Below are positions 16,907-25,518 of a stretch of DNA of 64,000 nucleotides, piece by piece. The first letter of the stretch is position 1. Every line of letters starts with the position of its first letter. The notes beneath the pieces are model-generated. The model was given only the letters and a program-made list of their open reading frames with translations. It was not told the origin of the DNA and made no database searches. The position numbers and the translations under genes are program-made. This stretch comes from Streptomyces sp. NBC_01549 (lineage in GTDB: Bacteria; Actinomycetota; Actinomycetes; Streptomycetales; Streptomycetaceae): contig NZ_JAPEPW010000001.1 in NCBI RefSeq assembly GCF_026339955.1, forward strand, positions 7,275,001 to 7,339,000. The letters run 5' to 3'.

Positions 16907-18105
16907 CGCCGGGTCACTCCCTCGAGCCGGGCGGCGGTGGCGACGGCCTCGGCGACCGCGGGGGCCACTCGTGGGTCGAAGGGGGAGGGGATGATGTGGT
17001 CGGGACGCAGCTCGTCGGCGACCACGGAGGCGAGGGCATCGGCGGCGGCGAGTTTCATGCCGGGGGTGATGCGGCTGGCGCGGACGCGGAGGGCCCCGGC
17101 GAAGATGCCGGGGAAGGCGAGAACGTTGTTGATCTGGTTGGGGTAGTCGCTGCGGCCGGTGGCCACGACGGCCGCGTAGCCGCGGGCGATGTCGGGGTGG
17201 ATTTCCGGGGTGGGATTGGCCATGGCGAAGATGAACGCTCCCTTGGCCATGGTGGCGACGGCGGTTTCGGGGACCGTGCCGCCGGAGACGCCGATGAAGA
17301 CGTCGGCGCCGGCGAGGGCGTCCTGCAGGGTGCCGGCGAGTCTGGCCCGGTTGGTGTTTTCCGCGAGGTCGCGCTTGACGTCGGTCAGGTCGGTGCGGCC
17401 TCGGTGGATGATGCCGGTCCGGTCGGCGACGGCGATGTCCCCGATGCCTGCCTCTGTGAGGATCTCGGCGATGGCGACGCCGGCCGCGCCGGCGCCGGAG
17501 ATGACCGCGCGCAGGTCGGCGAGGTCGCGGCCGGTGAGCCGGGCGGCGTTGCGCAGGGCGGCGAGGGTGACGATGGCCGTGCCGTGCTGGTCGTCGTGGA
17601 AGACGGGGATGTCGAGGCGTTCCTGGAGCCTGCGTTCGATCTCGAAGCACCGGGGGGCGGAGATGTCCTCGAGGTTGATGCCGCCGAAGGAGGGGGCGAG
17701 GCGGGCCACCGTTTCCACGATCTCGTCCACGTCGGTGGTGGCCAGTGCGACGGGGACCGCGTCCACGGCGCCGAACTGCTTGAACAGGACCGCTTTGCCC
17801 TCCATGACCGGCAGCGAGGCCTGCGGCCCGATGTTGCCCAGGCCGAGCACGGCGGAGCCGTCGGTGAGGACCGCGACGGTGTGGGAGGCCCAGGTGTAGT
17901 CGTGAACGAGTTCGGGTTGCTCGGCGATCGCGCTGCACGCCTCGGCGACGCCGGGGGTGTAGGTGAGGGAGAGGTCGTCGCTGTCGCGCAGCGGCACGGT
18001 CGATGTGATCGCCATCTTGCCGCGGCGGTGCAGCGCGAAGACCGGCTTGCTGTCCCGGCCGGTGGCTTCGCCGTGCTCGGCTGACGTGGCGCTTTCTGCG
18101 TTCAT
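16903..18105 (-). CDS. NAD(P)-dependent malic enzyme
   Basis: 400 residues from the ATG at 18105 (MNAESATSAEHGEATGRDSK). It is the short bacterial form without a phosphotransacetylase domain. It converts malate to pyruvate and CO2 with reduction of NAD(P). Visible motifs are SLTYTPGVAEAC, VLTDGSAVLGLGNIGPQASL, metal-binding GGINLEDISAPRCFEIE, FHDDQHGTAIVTLAAL and the nucleotide fold AVISGAGAAGVAIAEIL, followed by FAMANPTPEIHPDIA and SDYPNQINNVLAFPGIFAGA. All key regions look intact. The membrane-protein gene follows with a GTGA overlap. A 380-bp gap separates it from the enoyl-CoA hydratase, so it probably has its own promoter. Confidence 0.92.
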   Translation of the reverse strand: MNAESATSAEHGEATGRDSKPVFALHRRGKMAITSTVPLRDSDDLSLTYTPGVAEACSAIAEQPELVHDYTWASHTVAVLTDGSAVLGLGNIGPQASLPVMEGKAVLFKQFGAVDAVPVALATTDVDEIVETVARLAPSFGGINLEDISAPRCFEIERRLQERLDIPVFHDDQHGTAIVTLAALRNAARLTGRDLADLRAVISGAGAAGVAIAEILTEAGIGDIAVADRTGIIHRGRTDLTDVKRDLAENTNRARLAGTLQDALAGADVFIGVSGGTVPETAVATMAKGAFIFAMANPTPEIHPDIARGYAAVVATGRSDYPNQINNVLAFPGIFAGALRVRASRITPGMKLAAADALASVVADELRPDHIIPSPFDPRVAPAVAEAVATAARLEGVTRR

Positions 18106-18485
18106 GACTGCTGTTCCTTCGTGCGCGTCGCGGCTGCCTGCCCCGGGCAGACGAACGCGAGGGCTGCGGTGGAGGTCCCTTCCCCCGGGCTGGTGCCGTA
18201 CGGGACGGCGCGGTTGCTCGCGGCCGGCCGGCACGGGCAGGCAGGCGCCCGCGGCGGCGGGCCGACGTCGTGCGCCGTGGGCCGGGGGCCTTGCGGCCCG
18301 GCTGCGGCCCGGGCCGTGGCGCGGCCGCACTGCCGAGCCACGGTGCCGGTCATGGGGGCCGGTCACGGCGGGTGCCGTGCACCCGGCACCCACCATCCAT
18401 CGGCGGGTGCCGGCGGCAGGGGGCCTGATGCCTGGGGGAGGGGTCCTGCGGTTTGCTGTGGTGGTGTGGGTGGGCCCGGGGCCGG
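18106..18485. other. 380-bp very GC-rich gap between malic enzyme and enoyl-CoA hydratase
   Basis: No gene is supported. It should hold the malic-enzyme promoter and the end of the upstream transcript. A perfect 8-bp stem lies at 18370-18391 (GGGTGCCG, 6-nt loop, CGGCACCC), near the 3' end of the hydratase transcript. The 18280-18345 portion is dense in GGCCGGG/CCCGGCC words that could form further stems. Confidence 0.4.
18370..18391 (-). terminator. possible intrinsic terminator after the enoyl-CoA hydratase
   Basis: Perfect 8-bp inverted repeat with a 6-base loop about 95 bp beyond the hydratase stop on the minus strand. There is no U-run, which is common for Streptomyces terminators, so the call is tentative. 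Confidence 0.4.
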
Positions 18486-19274
18486 TCAGTGGCCCTGGAA
18501 GTCGACGGCGGGCCGAGGCTGCTTCGCCTTGAAGGCCTTGACGGCGGAGGCGAGGCCCTTGTTGACGTCGTCGGTTTCGAACAGCGGCATGGCGATGTCG
18601 AACATCGCCTCGTCCGCGGCGGAGACACCGCCGACGGTCCAGGCGCGCAGCAGGGCCTTGTGCGCGGCGTAGGCACGGGTGGGTCCCTTGGCCACCTTGA
18701 GAGCGAAGGCGGTCGCCTCGGCCAGCAGGGTGTCGTCGGCGACGACCCGGTTGACGACACCGGCGTCGGCCATAACCCTGGCGGGCACTTGCTCGGAGGT
18801 GAGTGCCCATTCCGCGGCGCGTGCCCGGTCCGCACGCTCGGCGACCCGGTAGATCCCGCCGAGCAGGGTGACGATGCCCAGGGTCTGCTCGGGGTGGCCG
18901 AAGCGGGCCGTCTCGCCGGCGAAGATCACGTCGGCGCGGAGCGCGAGTTCCAGACCGCCGCCGAAGCACAGCCCGTGGACGGCGGCGATCACCGGCAGCG
19001 GGAGCCGTTCGAGCTGGTTGAAGAGCTGCATGTAGCGCTCGAAGAGGGTCCGCAGTTCGCGTACGTCCGCATCCGGCCAGTCGACGATGTCGCCGCCGAA
19101 GCTGAAGTCCGGGCCTTCGGCGCGCACCAGCACCGCGCGGGCGTCGCTGCGGCCGATCGCCTCCAGCGCTTCGGCGAGGTCGATGGCCATCTGCGGGTCG
19201 ATGCGGTTCTGCGGCGGGTTGGTCAGGACCAGCGTGGCGAGGCCGTCGTCGATGGAGTAGGTCAGATGGGGCAT
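18486..19274 (-). CDS. enoyl-CoA hydratase/isomerase family protein
   Basis: 262 residues starting MPHLTYSIDDGLATLVLTNP. It has the crotonase fold: the oxyanion-hole segments PDFSFGGDIVDWPD and VHGLCFGGGLELALRADVIF, then ETARFGHPEQTLGIVTLLGG with the glutamate that usually serves catalysis, and a C-terminal helical region ending AVKAFKAKQPRPAVDFQGH. It acts on a CoA thioester, probably hydrating or isomerising an enoyl-CoA; the exact substrate cannot be read. It lies 32 bp downstream of the 297-residue hydrolase and is the last gene of a run that starts at 22183. Confidence 0.88.
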   Translation of the reverse strand: MPHLTYSIDDGLATLVLTNPPQNRIDPQMAIDLAEALEAIGRSDARAVLVRAEGPDFSFGGDIVDWPDADVRELRTLFERYMQLFNQLERLPLPVIAAVHGLCFGGGLELALRADVIFAGETARFGHPEQTLGIVTLLGGIYRVAERADRARAAEWALTSEQVPARVMADAGVVNRVVADDTLLAEATAFALKVAKGPTRAYAAHKALLRAWTVGGVSAADEAMFDIAMPLFETDDVNKGLASAVKAFKAKQPRPAVDFQGH

Positions 19275-19306
19275 GGTTCGTCCTTGCACTCTGTCGGGGG
19301 CGCTGG

Positions 19307-20200
19307 TCAGGAGAGGTGCCGGCGGAACCAGTCGAGGGCGCCGCTGCTCGCCTGGTCGAACTCGGTGGTGTACAGGTCGAAGTGGCCGCCGGGGATCATC
19401 TGCAGCCGCTTGGGCTCCAGGGCCTGCTCGAAGGCCGCGAGCCCCGTGTCGGTGAGGGTCACGGTGTCGTTGCCGGCGATCACCATGAGCAGCGGCGTGG
19501 GGGAGACCCGGCTGATCCAGGTCCCGGGCTCGTACATGCGGGCCAGCCGGTTGGAGCAGACCGTGACCTCGTTGCTCCACACGCCCTCCGGTACGGGCTG
19601 GAGGTAGAAGTCGATGGCTTCCCGCGCGCGGTAGGAGGCGGGCACGGCCGGGTCGTCGCCGACGACGGCCTGGGTACGGGGGGCCTCGCCACGGGCCTGG
19701 GCGCGCTCGTCCTCGTCGAAGGCCGCCTCCACCTTCGCGACCGCTTCCGGCGCGATGCGGCGCCGCCCCTGCTCGAAGCCGCTGATGGTCGGCACCTGGG
19801 AGACCACGGCGCGCAGCCGGCGGTCGGTGGCGCCCAGCACGATCGCGTGGCCACCGGCGTAGCTGGTGCCCCACAGGCCGATCCGGCCGGCGTCGGTCTC
19901 GGGCCGGCTCTCCAGGTAGGAGATGGCGCGGCGCCAGTCGGCGATCTGCCGCCAGGGGTCGATGTCCTGCCGGGGAAGGCCGTCGCTGGCCCCGAAGTTG
20001 CGGTGGTCGTGCAGCAGGACGACGAACCCAGCCTCGGCGAAGGCCCGCGCGAAAGGCTCCAGGCCGTGGTCCCTGACCCCGGCGTAGCCGTGGGCCATGG
20101 TGATCGCCGGGTGCGGGCCGGGACCGTCCGGAAGGAAGAGCCAGCCGCGCAGCGTGACCCCGCCGTCGGCGTCGAATGCGACATCCTCGCGCTGGACCAT
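19307..20200 (-). CDS. alpha/beta-hydrolase, 297 residues
   Basis: Intact. MVQREDVAFDADGGVTLRGW leads to ITMAHGYAGVRDHGLEPFAR, the nucleophile GLWGTSYAGGHAIVLGATDR, the acid region MVIAGNDTVTLTDTGLAAFE and the histidine IPGGHFDLYTTEFDQASS. The long insertion ISGFEQGRRRIAPEAVAKVE caps the active site. The architecture resembles FrsA/YcjY-like esterases that act on small acyl or lactone substrates. An AGGTTGTTCC stretch precedes the ATG. It sits between the hydrolase-SnoaL protein (60 bp upstream) and the enoyl-CoA hydratase, so a shared catabolic route is likely. Confidence 0.85.
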   Translation of the reverse strand: MVQREDVAFDADGGVTLRGWLFLPDGPGPHPAITMAHGYAGVRDHGLEPFARAFAEAGFVVLLHDHRNFGASDGLPRQDIDPWRQIADWRRAISYLESRPETDAGRIGLWGTSYAGGHAIVLGATDRRLRAVVSQVPTISGFEQGRRRIAPEAVAKVEAAFDEDERAQARGEAPRTQAVVGDDPAVPASYRAREAIDFYLQPVPEGVWSNEVTVCSNRLARMYEPGTWISRVSPTPLLMVIAGNDTVTLTDTGLAAFEQALEPKRLQMIPGGHFDLYTTEFDQASSGALDWFRRHLS

Positions 20201-20260
20201 GGAACAACCTCCTCGGTGCGACCAGGGCCGGGCCTTGGTCGGAATGACGGAAACGGGCGC

Positions 20261-21457
20261 TCAGCCCTGGTGGAAGTACTCGGCGTCGAGTACGCCCGCA
20301 AGCCTGCGGCCCAGTTCGGCGGAGAACCGGTGGACGGCGCCGAGCGGCCGGTGGTGGATGGCGGCCCGGACGATCTGTCCGTCCGCGTCCTTCGTCAGGA
20401 TCGTCACGCCGTCGATCTGTGTGCCGCCGAACGCGGTGGCCTGCCACTCCAGGTAGGAGCGCTCCCCGTTGACGGTCTCCTGGGTGAAGACGAGAGAGTC
20501 GTAGATCGTGCTCGCCGCGGCCATCACGTTCTTGACCTGGTCGCGGCCCTCGACCGTGCGGGTGAGGATGCTCGCCTTCAGCGTCACGTCGGCGGCGAAC
20601 GCCTCACTGAACGCGTTGGCCGACTTCTCCTCGAAGGCGTTGGTCCAGTCCGACGCGGGCACGGCGGGCAGCACACCGGCCAGGAAGCGGTCGAGGTGGC
20701 CCGCGACGATGGCCGGCTGCTCCAGGTGGGCCCAGTGCCCGGCCTGGCCGACCGTGACCGTCTGGGGCGCGGCGAACCGCGGTGCGACCCCCTGGGCGAC
20801 CAGCTCGGCGGTGACGAAGCCGTCGTCCTCGCCGCGCACGATGAGCACGGGGCCGGTGTACCGGCTGGGCCGCTCGCCCGCCGGGTGCCCGTTGTTCCAG
20901 CAGTCGGCGGCGTCCCGTACGGTCTCGGGGCGGATCCGCGTGCCGCTCACCACCAGCCGGTCGAGCTCAGCCTCCGCCAGTGCGGCCGACAGTTGCGTCC
21001 TGACCGCGCGCTGGGCGTCGCCGTCGCCGCCCAGGGAACGGAAGGTGTCCATCACCTCGTCGGGCTGCCGGGTGCCGGCCAGCGGGATCGGGGTGACCAG
21101 GACCAGGCCGAGAGCCCGGTCGGGGTACTGCGCGGCCACCAGCTCGGCCACCGCGGATCCCATGCTCTGCCCGACGATCACGAAGGGCTTGCCGAGGGCC
21201 TCGGCCACGGCGCCCACCTCGTCGGCGAACCGGTCGTAGGTGAACGGCCCGCTCGCCTGCGTGCGGTCTCCGCTCCCGGCCAGGTCGAGGGTGACGCATT
21301 CGACGCCGGAGGTGGTGAGTTCGCCGATCAGGCTGTCCCAGACGTACTGGTCGTCGAGGAAGCCGTGGACGAACACCACAGCGAAGTCTCCCTCGCCCTG
21401 CCGCCGGAACCGTACATCGCTCGTTCGGATCCGCTCTGTCCTCATTGCTGTGCTCAC
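20261..21457 (-). CDS. alpha/beta-hydrolase fused to a SnoaL/NTF2-like domain
   Basis: 398 residues from the GTG at 21457, which overlaps the flavin-reductase stop as GTGA; an ATG four codons later is also possible. Residues 1-265 are a complete alpha/beta-hydrolase: VVFVHGFLDDQYVWD, VIVGQSMGSAVAELVAAQYP (nucleophile), LIVRGEDDGFVTAELV (acid), VTVGQAGHWAHLEQPAIVAG (histidine). From about residue 275 the chain continues NAFEEKSANAFSEAFAADVT ... LEWQATAFGGTQIDGVTIL, a SnoaL/NTF2-like alpha-beta cone domain. Fusion of a hydrolase with such a domain is unusual. Probable role: hydrolysis of an ester, lactone or C-C bond in a product of the coupled flavin reductase system. Confidence 0.85.
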   Translation of the reverse strand: MSTAMRTERIRTSDVRFRRQGEGDFAVVFVHGFLDDQYVWDSLIGELTTSGVECVTLDLAGSGDRTQASGPFTYDRFADEVGAVAEALGKPFVIVGQSMGSAVAELVAAQYPDRALGLVLVTPIPLAGTRQPDEVMDTFRSLGGDGDAQRAVRTQLSAALAEAELDRLVVSGTRIRPETVRDAADCWNNGHPAGERPSRYTGPVLIVRGEDDGFVTAELVAQGVAPRFAAPQTVTVGQAGHWAHLEQPAIVAGHLDRFLAGVLPAVPASDWTNAFEEKSANAFSEAFAADVTLKASILTRTVEGRDQVKNVMAAASTIYDSLVFTQETVNGERSYLEWQATAFGGTQIDGVTILTKDADGQIVRAAIHHRPLGAVHRFSAELGRRLAGVLDAEYFHQG

Positions 21458-22183
21458 TTTCCGGGAGCGACCCTGACCTCGCCCGAGGGGGACCATTCCT
21501 TGGTGTTGATCGGGGACCAGTCGGCGGGCCGTCCGTCCAGGCGCTGCATCCGCTGGTCGTGCCGGGCTTCGAGCAGTTCCTTGTCCAGGGGGGGTGGTGA
21601 AGACGTTCTCGACCAGGGTGTACTCGGCGGCCAGGCGTCCCACGGCCGGGAGGGCGGGGGTGTCGATCCGGCCCCGCTCCAGGTAGAGGTCGTCCCGGAC
21701 GTGGAAGCGCACCACCCGGCCCCACACCACGTGGTCGACCATGTCGTCGCCGACGGGGATGATCCGGTCGACGACGCACTCGAAGGAGATCGGCGCATCC
21801 TTGACCCGGGGTGCGCGCACCACCTCGGACGGCTCCTTGTCCAGGCCGAGCGCCTCGAACTCGTCCACGTCCGGCTCGAACCCGAACGCCGAACCATGCA
21901 TGGCGTCCGCCTGTGGCAGCGTCACCAGGTTGGTGACGAACTCGCCGGTGTCACGGATGTTGATGAAGGTGTCCTTCAGCGTGACGCCGTCCGACTTCGG
22001 CTGCAGCGTGATCGAGACCATGGGTGGCTTCCTGCCGACGGCGGTGAAGAAGGAGATGGGCGCGAGGTTGGCCACGCCCTCGGTCGACACCGTGCTGACC
22101 CAGGCCAGGGCGCGCGGGATGATGCTTCCGATCAGCAGTTTGTACGCGTGGGTGGCGTCGAGTTCCGCAGCGTCAATGATCAT
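21454..22183 (-). pseudogene. flavin reductase-like (FMN split-barrel) protein, copy 2, one-base frameshift in a C7 run
   Basis: Start MIIDAAELDATHAYKLLIGS with GGAGG seven bases upstream. The core IIPRALAWVSTVSTEGVANL, SFFTAVGRKPPMVSITL and TGEFVTNLVTLPQADAMHGS is intact. At 21588-21600 a run of seven C (minus strand) shifts VENVFTTP from the expected LDKELLEARHDQRMQRLDGR into another frame; copy 1 has no such run and reads LDEELL. The correct frame ends WSPSGEVRVAPGK with TGA at 21454, overlapping the hydrolase start. As written, translation from 22183 runs on through the hydrolase gene and would give a 660-residue fusion. Homopolymer slippage, a programmed shift or a sequencing error are all possible. 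Confidence 0.75.
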
Positions 22184-22299
22184 CGTCAGACCTCCATCGG
22201 TGGGGACGCGGCATGGGAACAGCGCTGCGCGCCGTACGACCACTGCCGGGAGAACGGCTCATGGGTGGCGCCGGAGAGGGGGCGCCGCACCTCAAGCTC

Positions 22300-22330
22300 C
22301 CGTTGGAAATAAGCGTATGCCTATTGGCTA
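22300..22330. promoter_or_regulatory. AT-rich near-palindrome in the divergent promoter region
   Basis: AATAAGCGTATGCCTATT at 22308-22325 is an imperfect inverted repeat (14 of 18 positions match its own complement) in an otherwise very GC-rich region. It lies 125 bp before the flavin-reductase start. A related sequence occurs at 24404-24420 on the other strand and a partial one at 25459-25476. It is a candidate operator shared by the local genes. Confidence 0.4.
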
Positions 22331-22400
22331 TGTCGCGCAAGGCGGACATTACGGCACTTCTCCGCGCGGCGATGGGGGCTTGCTAGAACATAGCTGTACC

Positions 22401-23201
22401 GTGTTTGCTTCTGGCGAAAGTGTGGTGGCGCCTGCTGTGGCGACGCCCGGAGAGGAGTTGGCCGCCCCCTATGACGTCGTCCTGCTGGCGGTCAAGGCCA
22501 CCGGGCTCGAGCAGGCCGTCGACGACATGGCGGCCGCGGTCGGTCCGCACTCCCTCGTCGTCCCCTTCCTCAACGGGGTCCGGCACGTCGACGTCCTGGC
22601 CGCACGCTTCGGCGACCAGGCCGTCCTGGGCGGTGTGTCGAAGGTGGCGACCACCCTCGACGCCCAAGGGGACATCGTCCGCCTCGCCCCCTTGCAGGAC
22701 CTGTGCTACGGAGCCCGGCGCAACACTGCCCCGGCGCGGCTGGACGAGGTGCACCGCGCGCTCAGTGGTGCCGGGTTCACGACCGGCCTGTCCGACGACA
22801 TCGACGCGGAGATGTGGGCCAAGTGGGTTTTCATCGCCGCCCTCGGCGCGGTGACCTGCCTCATGCGCGGCTCGGTCGGCGAGGTCGCGGCCGTTCCCGG
22901 CGGGACGGCGTTCGCCCGGCAAGTGGTCGACGAGTGCGCCTCCGTCGCCGCCGCGGCCGGCTACCCCGTGCCCGCACCGGCCCTGCGGCAGACGCTGGCG
23001 ACCGTAACCGAGGCGGGCTCGCCGCTCACCTCGTCCCTGTACCGCGATGTGACGGGCAACCGCAGTGCCGAGACCGAGCACATCTACGGAGACCTGGTCC
23101 TGCGCGCCGACCGGCTCGGGCTCACCGTTCCACTGCTCGATCTGGTCGTCATGCATCTGCGCCTGCACCAGAACCGCATCGAGGGCGCCCGCCTCACCTG
23201 A
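22401..23201 (+). pseudogene. ketopantoate reductase-like protein lacking its N-terminal Rossmann start
   Basis: From the GTG at 22401 the frame reads VFASGESVVAPAVATPGEEL then APYDVVLLAVKATGLEQAVD, VVPFLNGVRHVDVLAARFGD, the catalytic-lysine region DIDAEMWAKWVFIAALGAVT, LTSSLYRDVTGNRSAETEHI and ends QNRIEGARLT. This is the ApbA/PanE family, which reduces 2-ketopantoate or similar keto acids with NADPH. The first 50-60 residues, including the GxGxxG nucleotide motif, are absent. The DNA before 22401 is the divergent promoter region, so the gene is 5'-truncated and probably inactive. The rest is free of stops. Confidence 0.75.
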
Positions 23202-23428
23202 GCAGGGCGAGTGCTTCCGGAGCCCGTGGAGCGGCCCGCCGCGGTGCGGCGATCAGGCCGGGGGCGGGCGCAGGGTTTCCGGAACACGTTCCGCGCCACC
23301 GGGGAGACGGGCCGTCGACAACGTGAGTGCATCCGGGTCGTCGGCGACCGAATCCAGGATCGTCGGGTCCTCGGACGTCGCGACTGGCGCCCGTGGCGCC
23401 GCGCTGTCGCCACGACGGCTTCTCCCGG

Positions 23429-24286
23429 TCACTTTCCCAGGAGCCCGACCGCTCCGTACCACACCGGACCCGGGTTGAGCAGATCCGGGTAGAGCCCTGT
23501 CATCCCGTCGAAGAACTCGCGGGCGGTCGGGTTTTCGTCGAGCAGTCGGACGGCGTCCAGCAGGTACTGCCGGGTCCGGTCGAGAATGGCGGGATCGTCC
23601 GGCAGGTCTTTGTTCTTGTGGCCGGCCACGACCGAGCGCGGCTCGAGCGCGGCGACGCGATCGATGGCCGCAAGCCATTTCTGCAGGCCGCCATTGCCGC
23701 CTTCGAGGATGTACTGGTGCACCCCGTTGTAGGCGACGTCGCCGGCGACTACGAGACCGATGGACGGTACGTGCAGAACGGACGTCTGGTCGGTGTCCGT
23801 GTGCCCGACCTCGACGGCCTGGACGAGGTTGCGCTCCAGCCGGAAGCCGTCGGCGGGAATGGGCTGGGCCAGAACCGGGCTGTCGGGGATCAGGCCGGGA
23901 AAGCGTTTGTCCCACATCTGTTCACGCCCGTCGGTGGCCTGCTGGCGCATGACCTCGATGGTGTCGCGGGTCGCGTAGACGGTGACGCCGTGGAATCGCT
24001 TCACGAGTTCCGCGGTGCCGAACCAGTGATCGCCGTGCCCGTGGGTGGAGTAGATGTGGGTCAGACGCCTGCCGGACCGCTCGACCCAGTCACCGACCTG
24101 TTCGGTCTGGTCACTGGTGAAAGGCGGATCGACCAGGACGGCGTCCTCTTCCCCGAAGATCAGCGTCGAGGTCAGCGGTGAGGAAACGAGCCGGTCGCCG
24201 TTCGGCAGACGTTCCTCGCCGGCCCGGGGTGTGCCGTCCGAGACGAAGGTCTCGTACGTCAGAGAGCTGGGCGCGGATGCGGTCAT
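23429..24286 (-). CDS. MBL-fold metallo-hydrolase
   Basis: 285 residues from the ATG at 24286, with AGGAAGGAG five bases upstream. The metallo-beta-lactamase signature is complete: STHGHGDHWFG (HxHxDH), VEVGHTDTDQTS (second His), GLVVAGDVAYNG (bridging Asp) and VVAGHKNKDLPDD (last His). The strands STLIFGEEDAVLVDPPFTSD and LEPRSVVAGH are typical of small-molecule MBL hydrolases such as lactonases or quinone/lactone-opening enzymes; the sequence does not fix the substrate. A homologous gene starts 208 bp away in the opposite direction (24494), and the pair shares one intergenic promoter region. Confidence 0.87.
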   Translation of the reverse strand: MTASAPSSLTYETFVSDGTPRAGEERLPNGDRLVSSPLTSTLIFGEEDAVLVDPPFTSDQTEQVGDWVERSGRRLTHIYSTHGHGDHWFGTAELVKRFHGVTVYATRDTIEVMRQQATDGREQMWDKRFPGLIPDSPVLAQPIPADGFRLERNLVQAVEVGHTDTDQTSVLHVPSIGLVVAGDVAYNGVHQYILEGGNGGLQKWLAAIDRVAALEPRSVVAGHKNKDLPDDPAILDRTRQYLLDAVRLLDENPTAREFFDGMTGLYPDLLNPGPVWYGAVGLLGK

Positions 24287-24403
24287 GATGACTCCTTCCT
24301 GGGGGGCGACGTGCGGCCCGCGCGGTCGTCCGGTCACGTACCTGCGGCGGCGGACCGCTTGCGCAGTGGAATTCAATGCCTGCACAGCGACGACCCAAGT
24401 GAC

Positions 24404-24437
24404 ATAATCATACGCTGATTGACTCTGTCGTTGAGTC
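24404..24437. promoter_or_regulatory. candidate operators between the divergent MBL-fold genes
   Basis: AATCATACGCTGATT at 24406-24420 is a 5-bp perfect inverted repeat around TACGC; its complement contains AGCGTATG, also found at 22312-22319. Immediately after it, GACTC at 24421-24425 pairs with GAGTC at 24433-24437. The stretch is AT-rich against its surroundings and lies about 120 bp from the left start and 57 bp from the right one. Confidence 0.4.
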
Positions 24438-24493
24438 GAGTTACTTTCGACTGGAGAAGTACGACAGGCCAGGCAGCATTCACAGGTACCGAC

Positions 24494-25256
24494 ATGTGGG
24501 TGGTCGCCCATCACGGCCACACTGATCACGGGCGAGCGCGACGCGGTGCTGGTCGACGCGCTGATGACTGCCGAGCAGGCCGACCGGCTGGCCGACTGGG
24601 TTGCGGCGAGCGGCATGAACCTCACCACGGTCTTCGTGACGCACGGGCACGGTGACCACTGGTTCGGGCTGGGCACCCTTCTTGAGCGCTTCCCGGGGGC
24701 GCGCGCAGTGGCAACGCCGGCGGTGGTGGAGCAGATGAAGAAGCAGACGGCGCCGGAGTTCGTCGCGTCGTTCTGGGACAAGCGCTTCCCCGGCCAGATC
24801 CCGGACAGGCTCGTGGCCGCGGAGCCGCTGGCCGGTGATCGGTTGGAGCTGGAGGGTCACGACCTCGTCGTCGTGGGACTCGGACACACGGACACCGATG
24901 ACACCACCTGTCTGCACGTGCCGTCGATCGGCTTGGTCGTGGCCGGAGACGCCGTCTACAACGATGTGCGCCTCTACCTCGCCGAATCACCCGCGGAGGG
25001 CCGCCGAGCCTGGCTGGACGCGCTCGACACCATCGCCGCGCTGGAGCCGGAAGCGGTGGTCGCGGGACACAAGAACCCCGACCGTCCTGATGACCCGAAG
25101 GCAATCGCCGACACCCGGCGCTACATCCACGACTTCGAGGCGGTCGCAGAGCGCACCACGACCACGCTCGACCTTTACCGAGGCATGTTGGAACTGCATC
25201 CCGGCCGGGTCAACCGGGGCGCACTGTGGGGCTCGGCGAGGTCCGCCAAGGGCTGA
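24494..25256 (+). pseudogene. second MBL-fold metallo-hydrolase, probable frameshift near the start
   Basis: Homologous to the divergent neighbour: TVFVTHGHGDHWFGLGTLLE (HxHxDH), VVGLGHTDTDDTTCLHVPSI, VVAGDAVYNDVRLYLAE and AVVAGHKNPDRPDDP are all present and the frame is clean from 24516 to the stop. The N-terminal strand ITATLITGERDAVLVDALMT has no ATG in frame. The nearest ATG (24494, MWVVA) is in the adjacent frame and would read MWVVAPITATLITGE if two C residues were restored near 24508. A GTG at 24546 could start a shorter protein lacking the first strands. Compared with the 285-residue neighbour, about 40 N-terminal residues are also missing. Confidence 0.65.
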
Positions 25257-25437
25257 GCGGCCGGGCCTGGCCGCCCGGTCCCGCAGTGGTCGGGGCGCCC
25301 GGGGCGAGGAGGCGTCAGCTGAGTGCATATCCGACGTCCAGATGCTTCTGTTCGGGACTCGCCCAAGCAGCGCGGCCTGCGTGGGCGAACCGGCCGGACC
25401 CCACCTGGAACTTCGGGAAGCTGGCCCTCGTCATGTG

Positions 25438-25480
25438 GAGAGTTACACTTCCAAACGTAATAAGTGAATAGGCTATGGGC
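25438..25480 (+). promoter_or_regulatory. AT-rich upstream element of the CGNR regulator
   Basis: AATAAGTGAATAGGCTAT at 25459-25476 resembles the 22308 site (AATAAGCGTAT ... GGCTATG). Near it, ACACTT at 25445-25450 and AAGTGA at 25462-25467 form a loose inverted repeat. It lies about 45 bp before the GTCC-spaced ribosome-binding site of the regulator and could be its promoter or an autoregulatory site. Confidence 0.35.
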
Positions 25481-25518
25481 ATGTTGCCGTAGCTGCCGTC
25501 ATCGAAAGAGGTCCGCGA

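Noticed and set aside
19316..22312. Plus-strand open frame of almost 1,000 codons.
   Set aside because: It lies opposite three real hydrolase/reductase genes with clear active sites; composition is that of an antisense shadow.
21741..22400. N-terminal extension of the ketopantoate-reductase frame.
   Set aside because: It reads antisense through the flavin reductase and lacks a GxGxxG motif.
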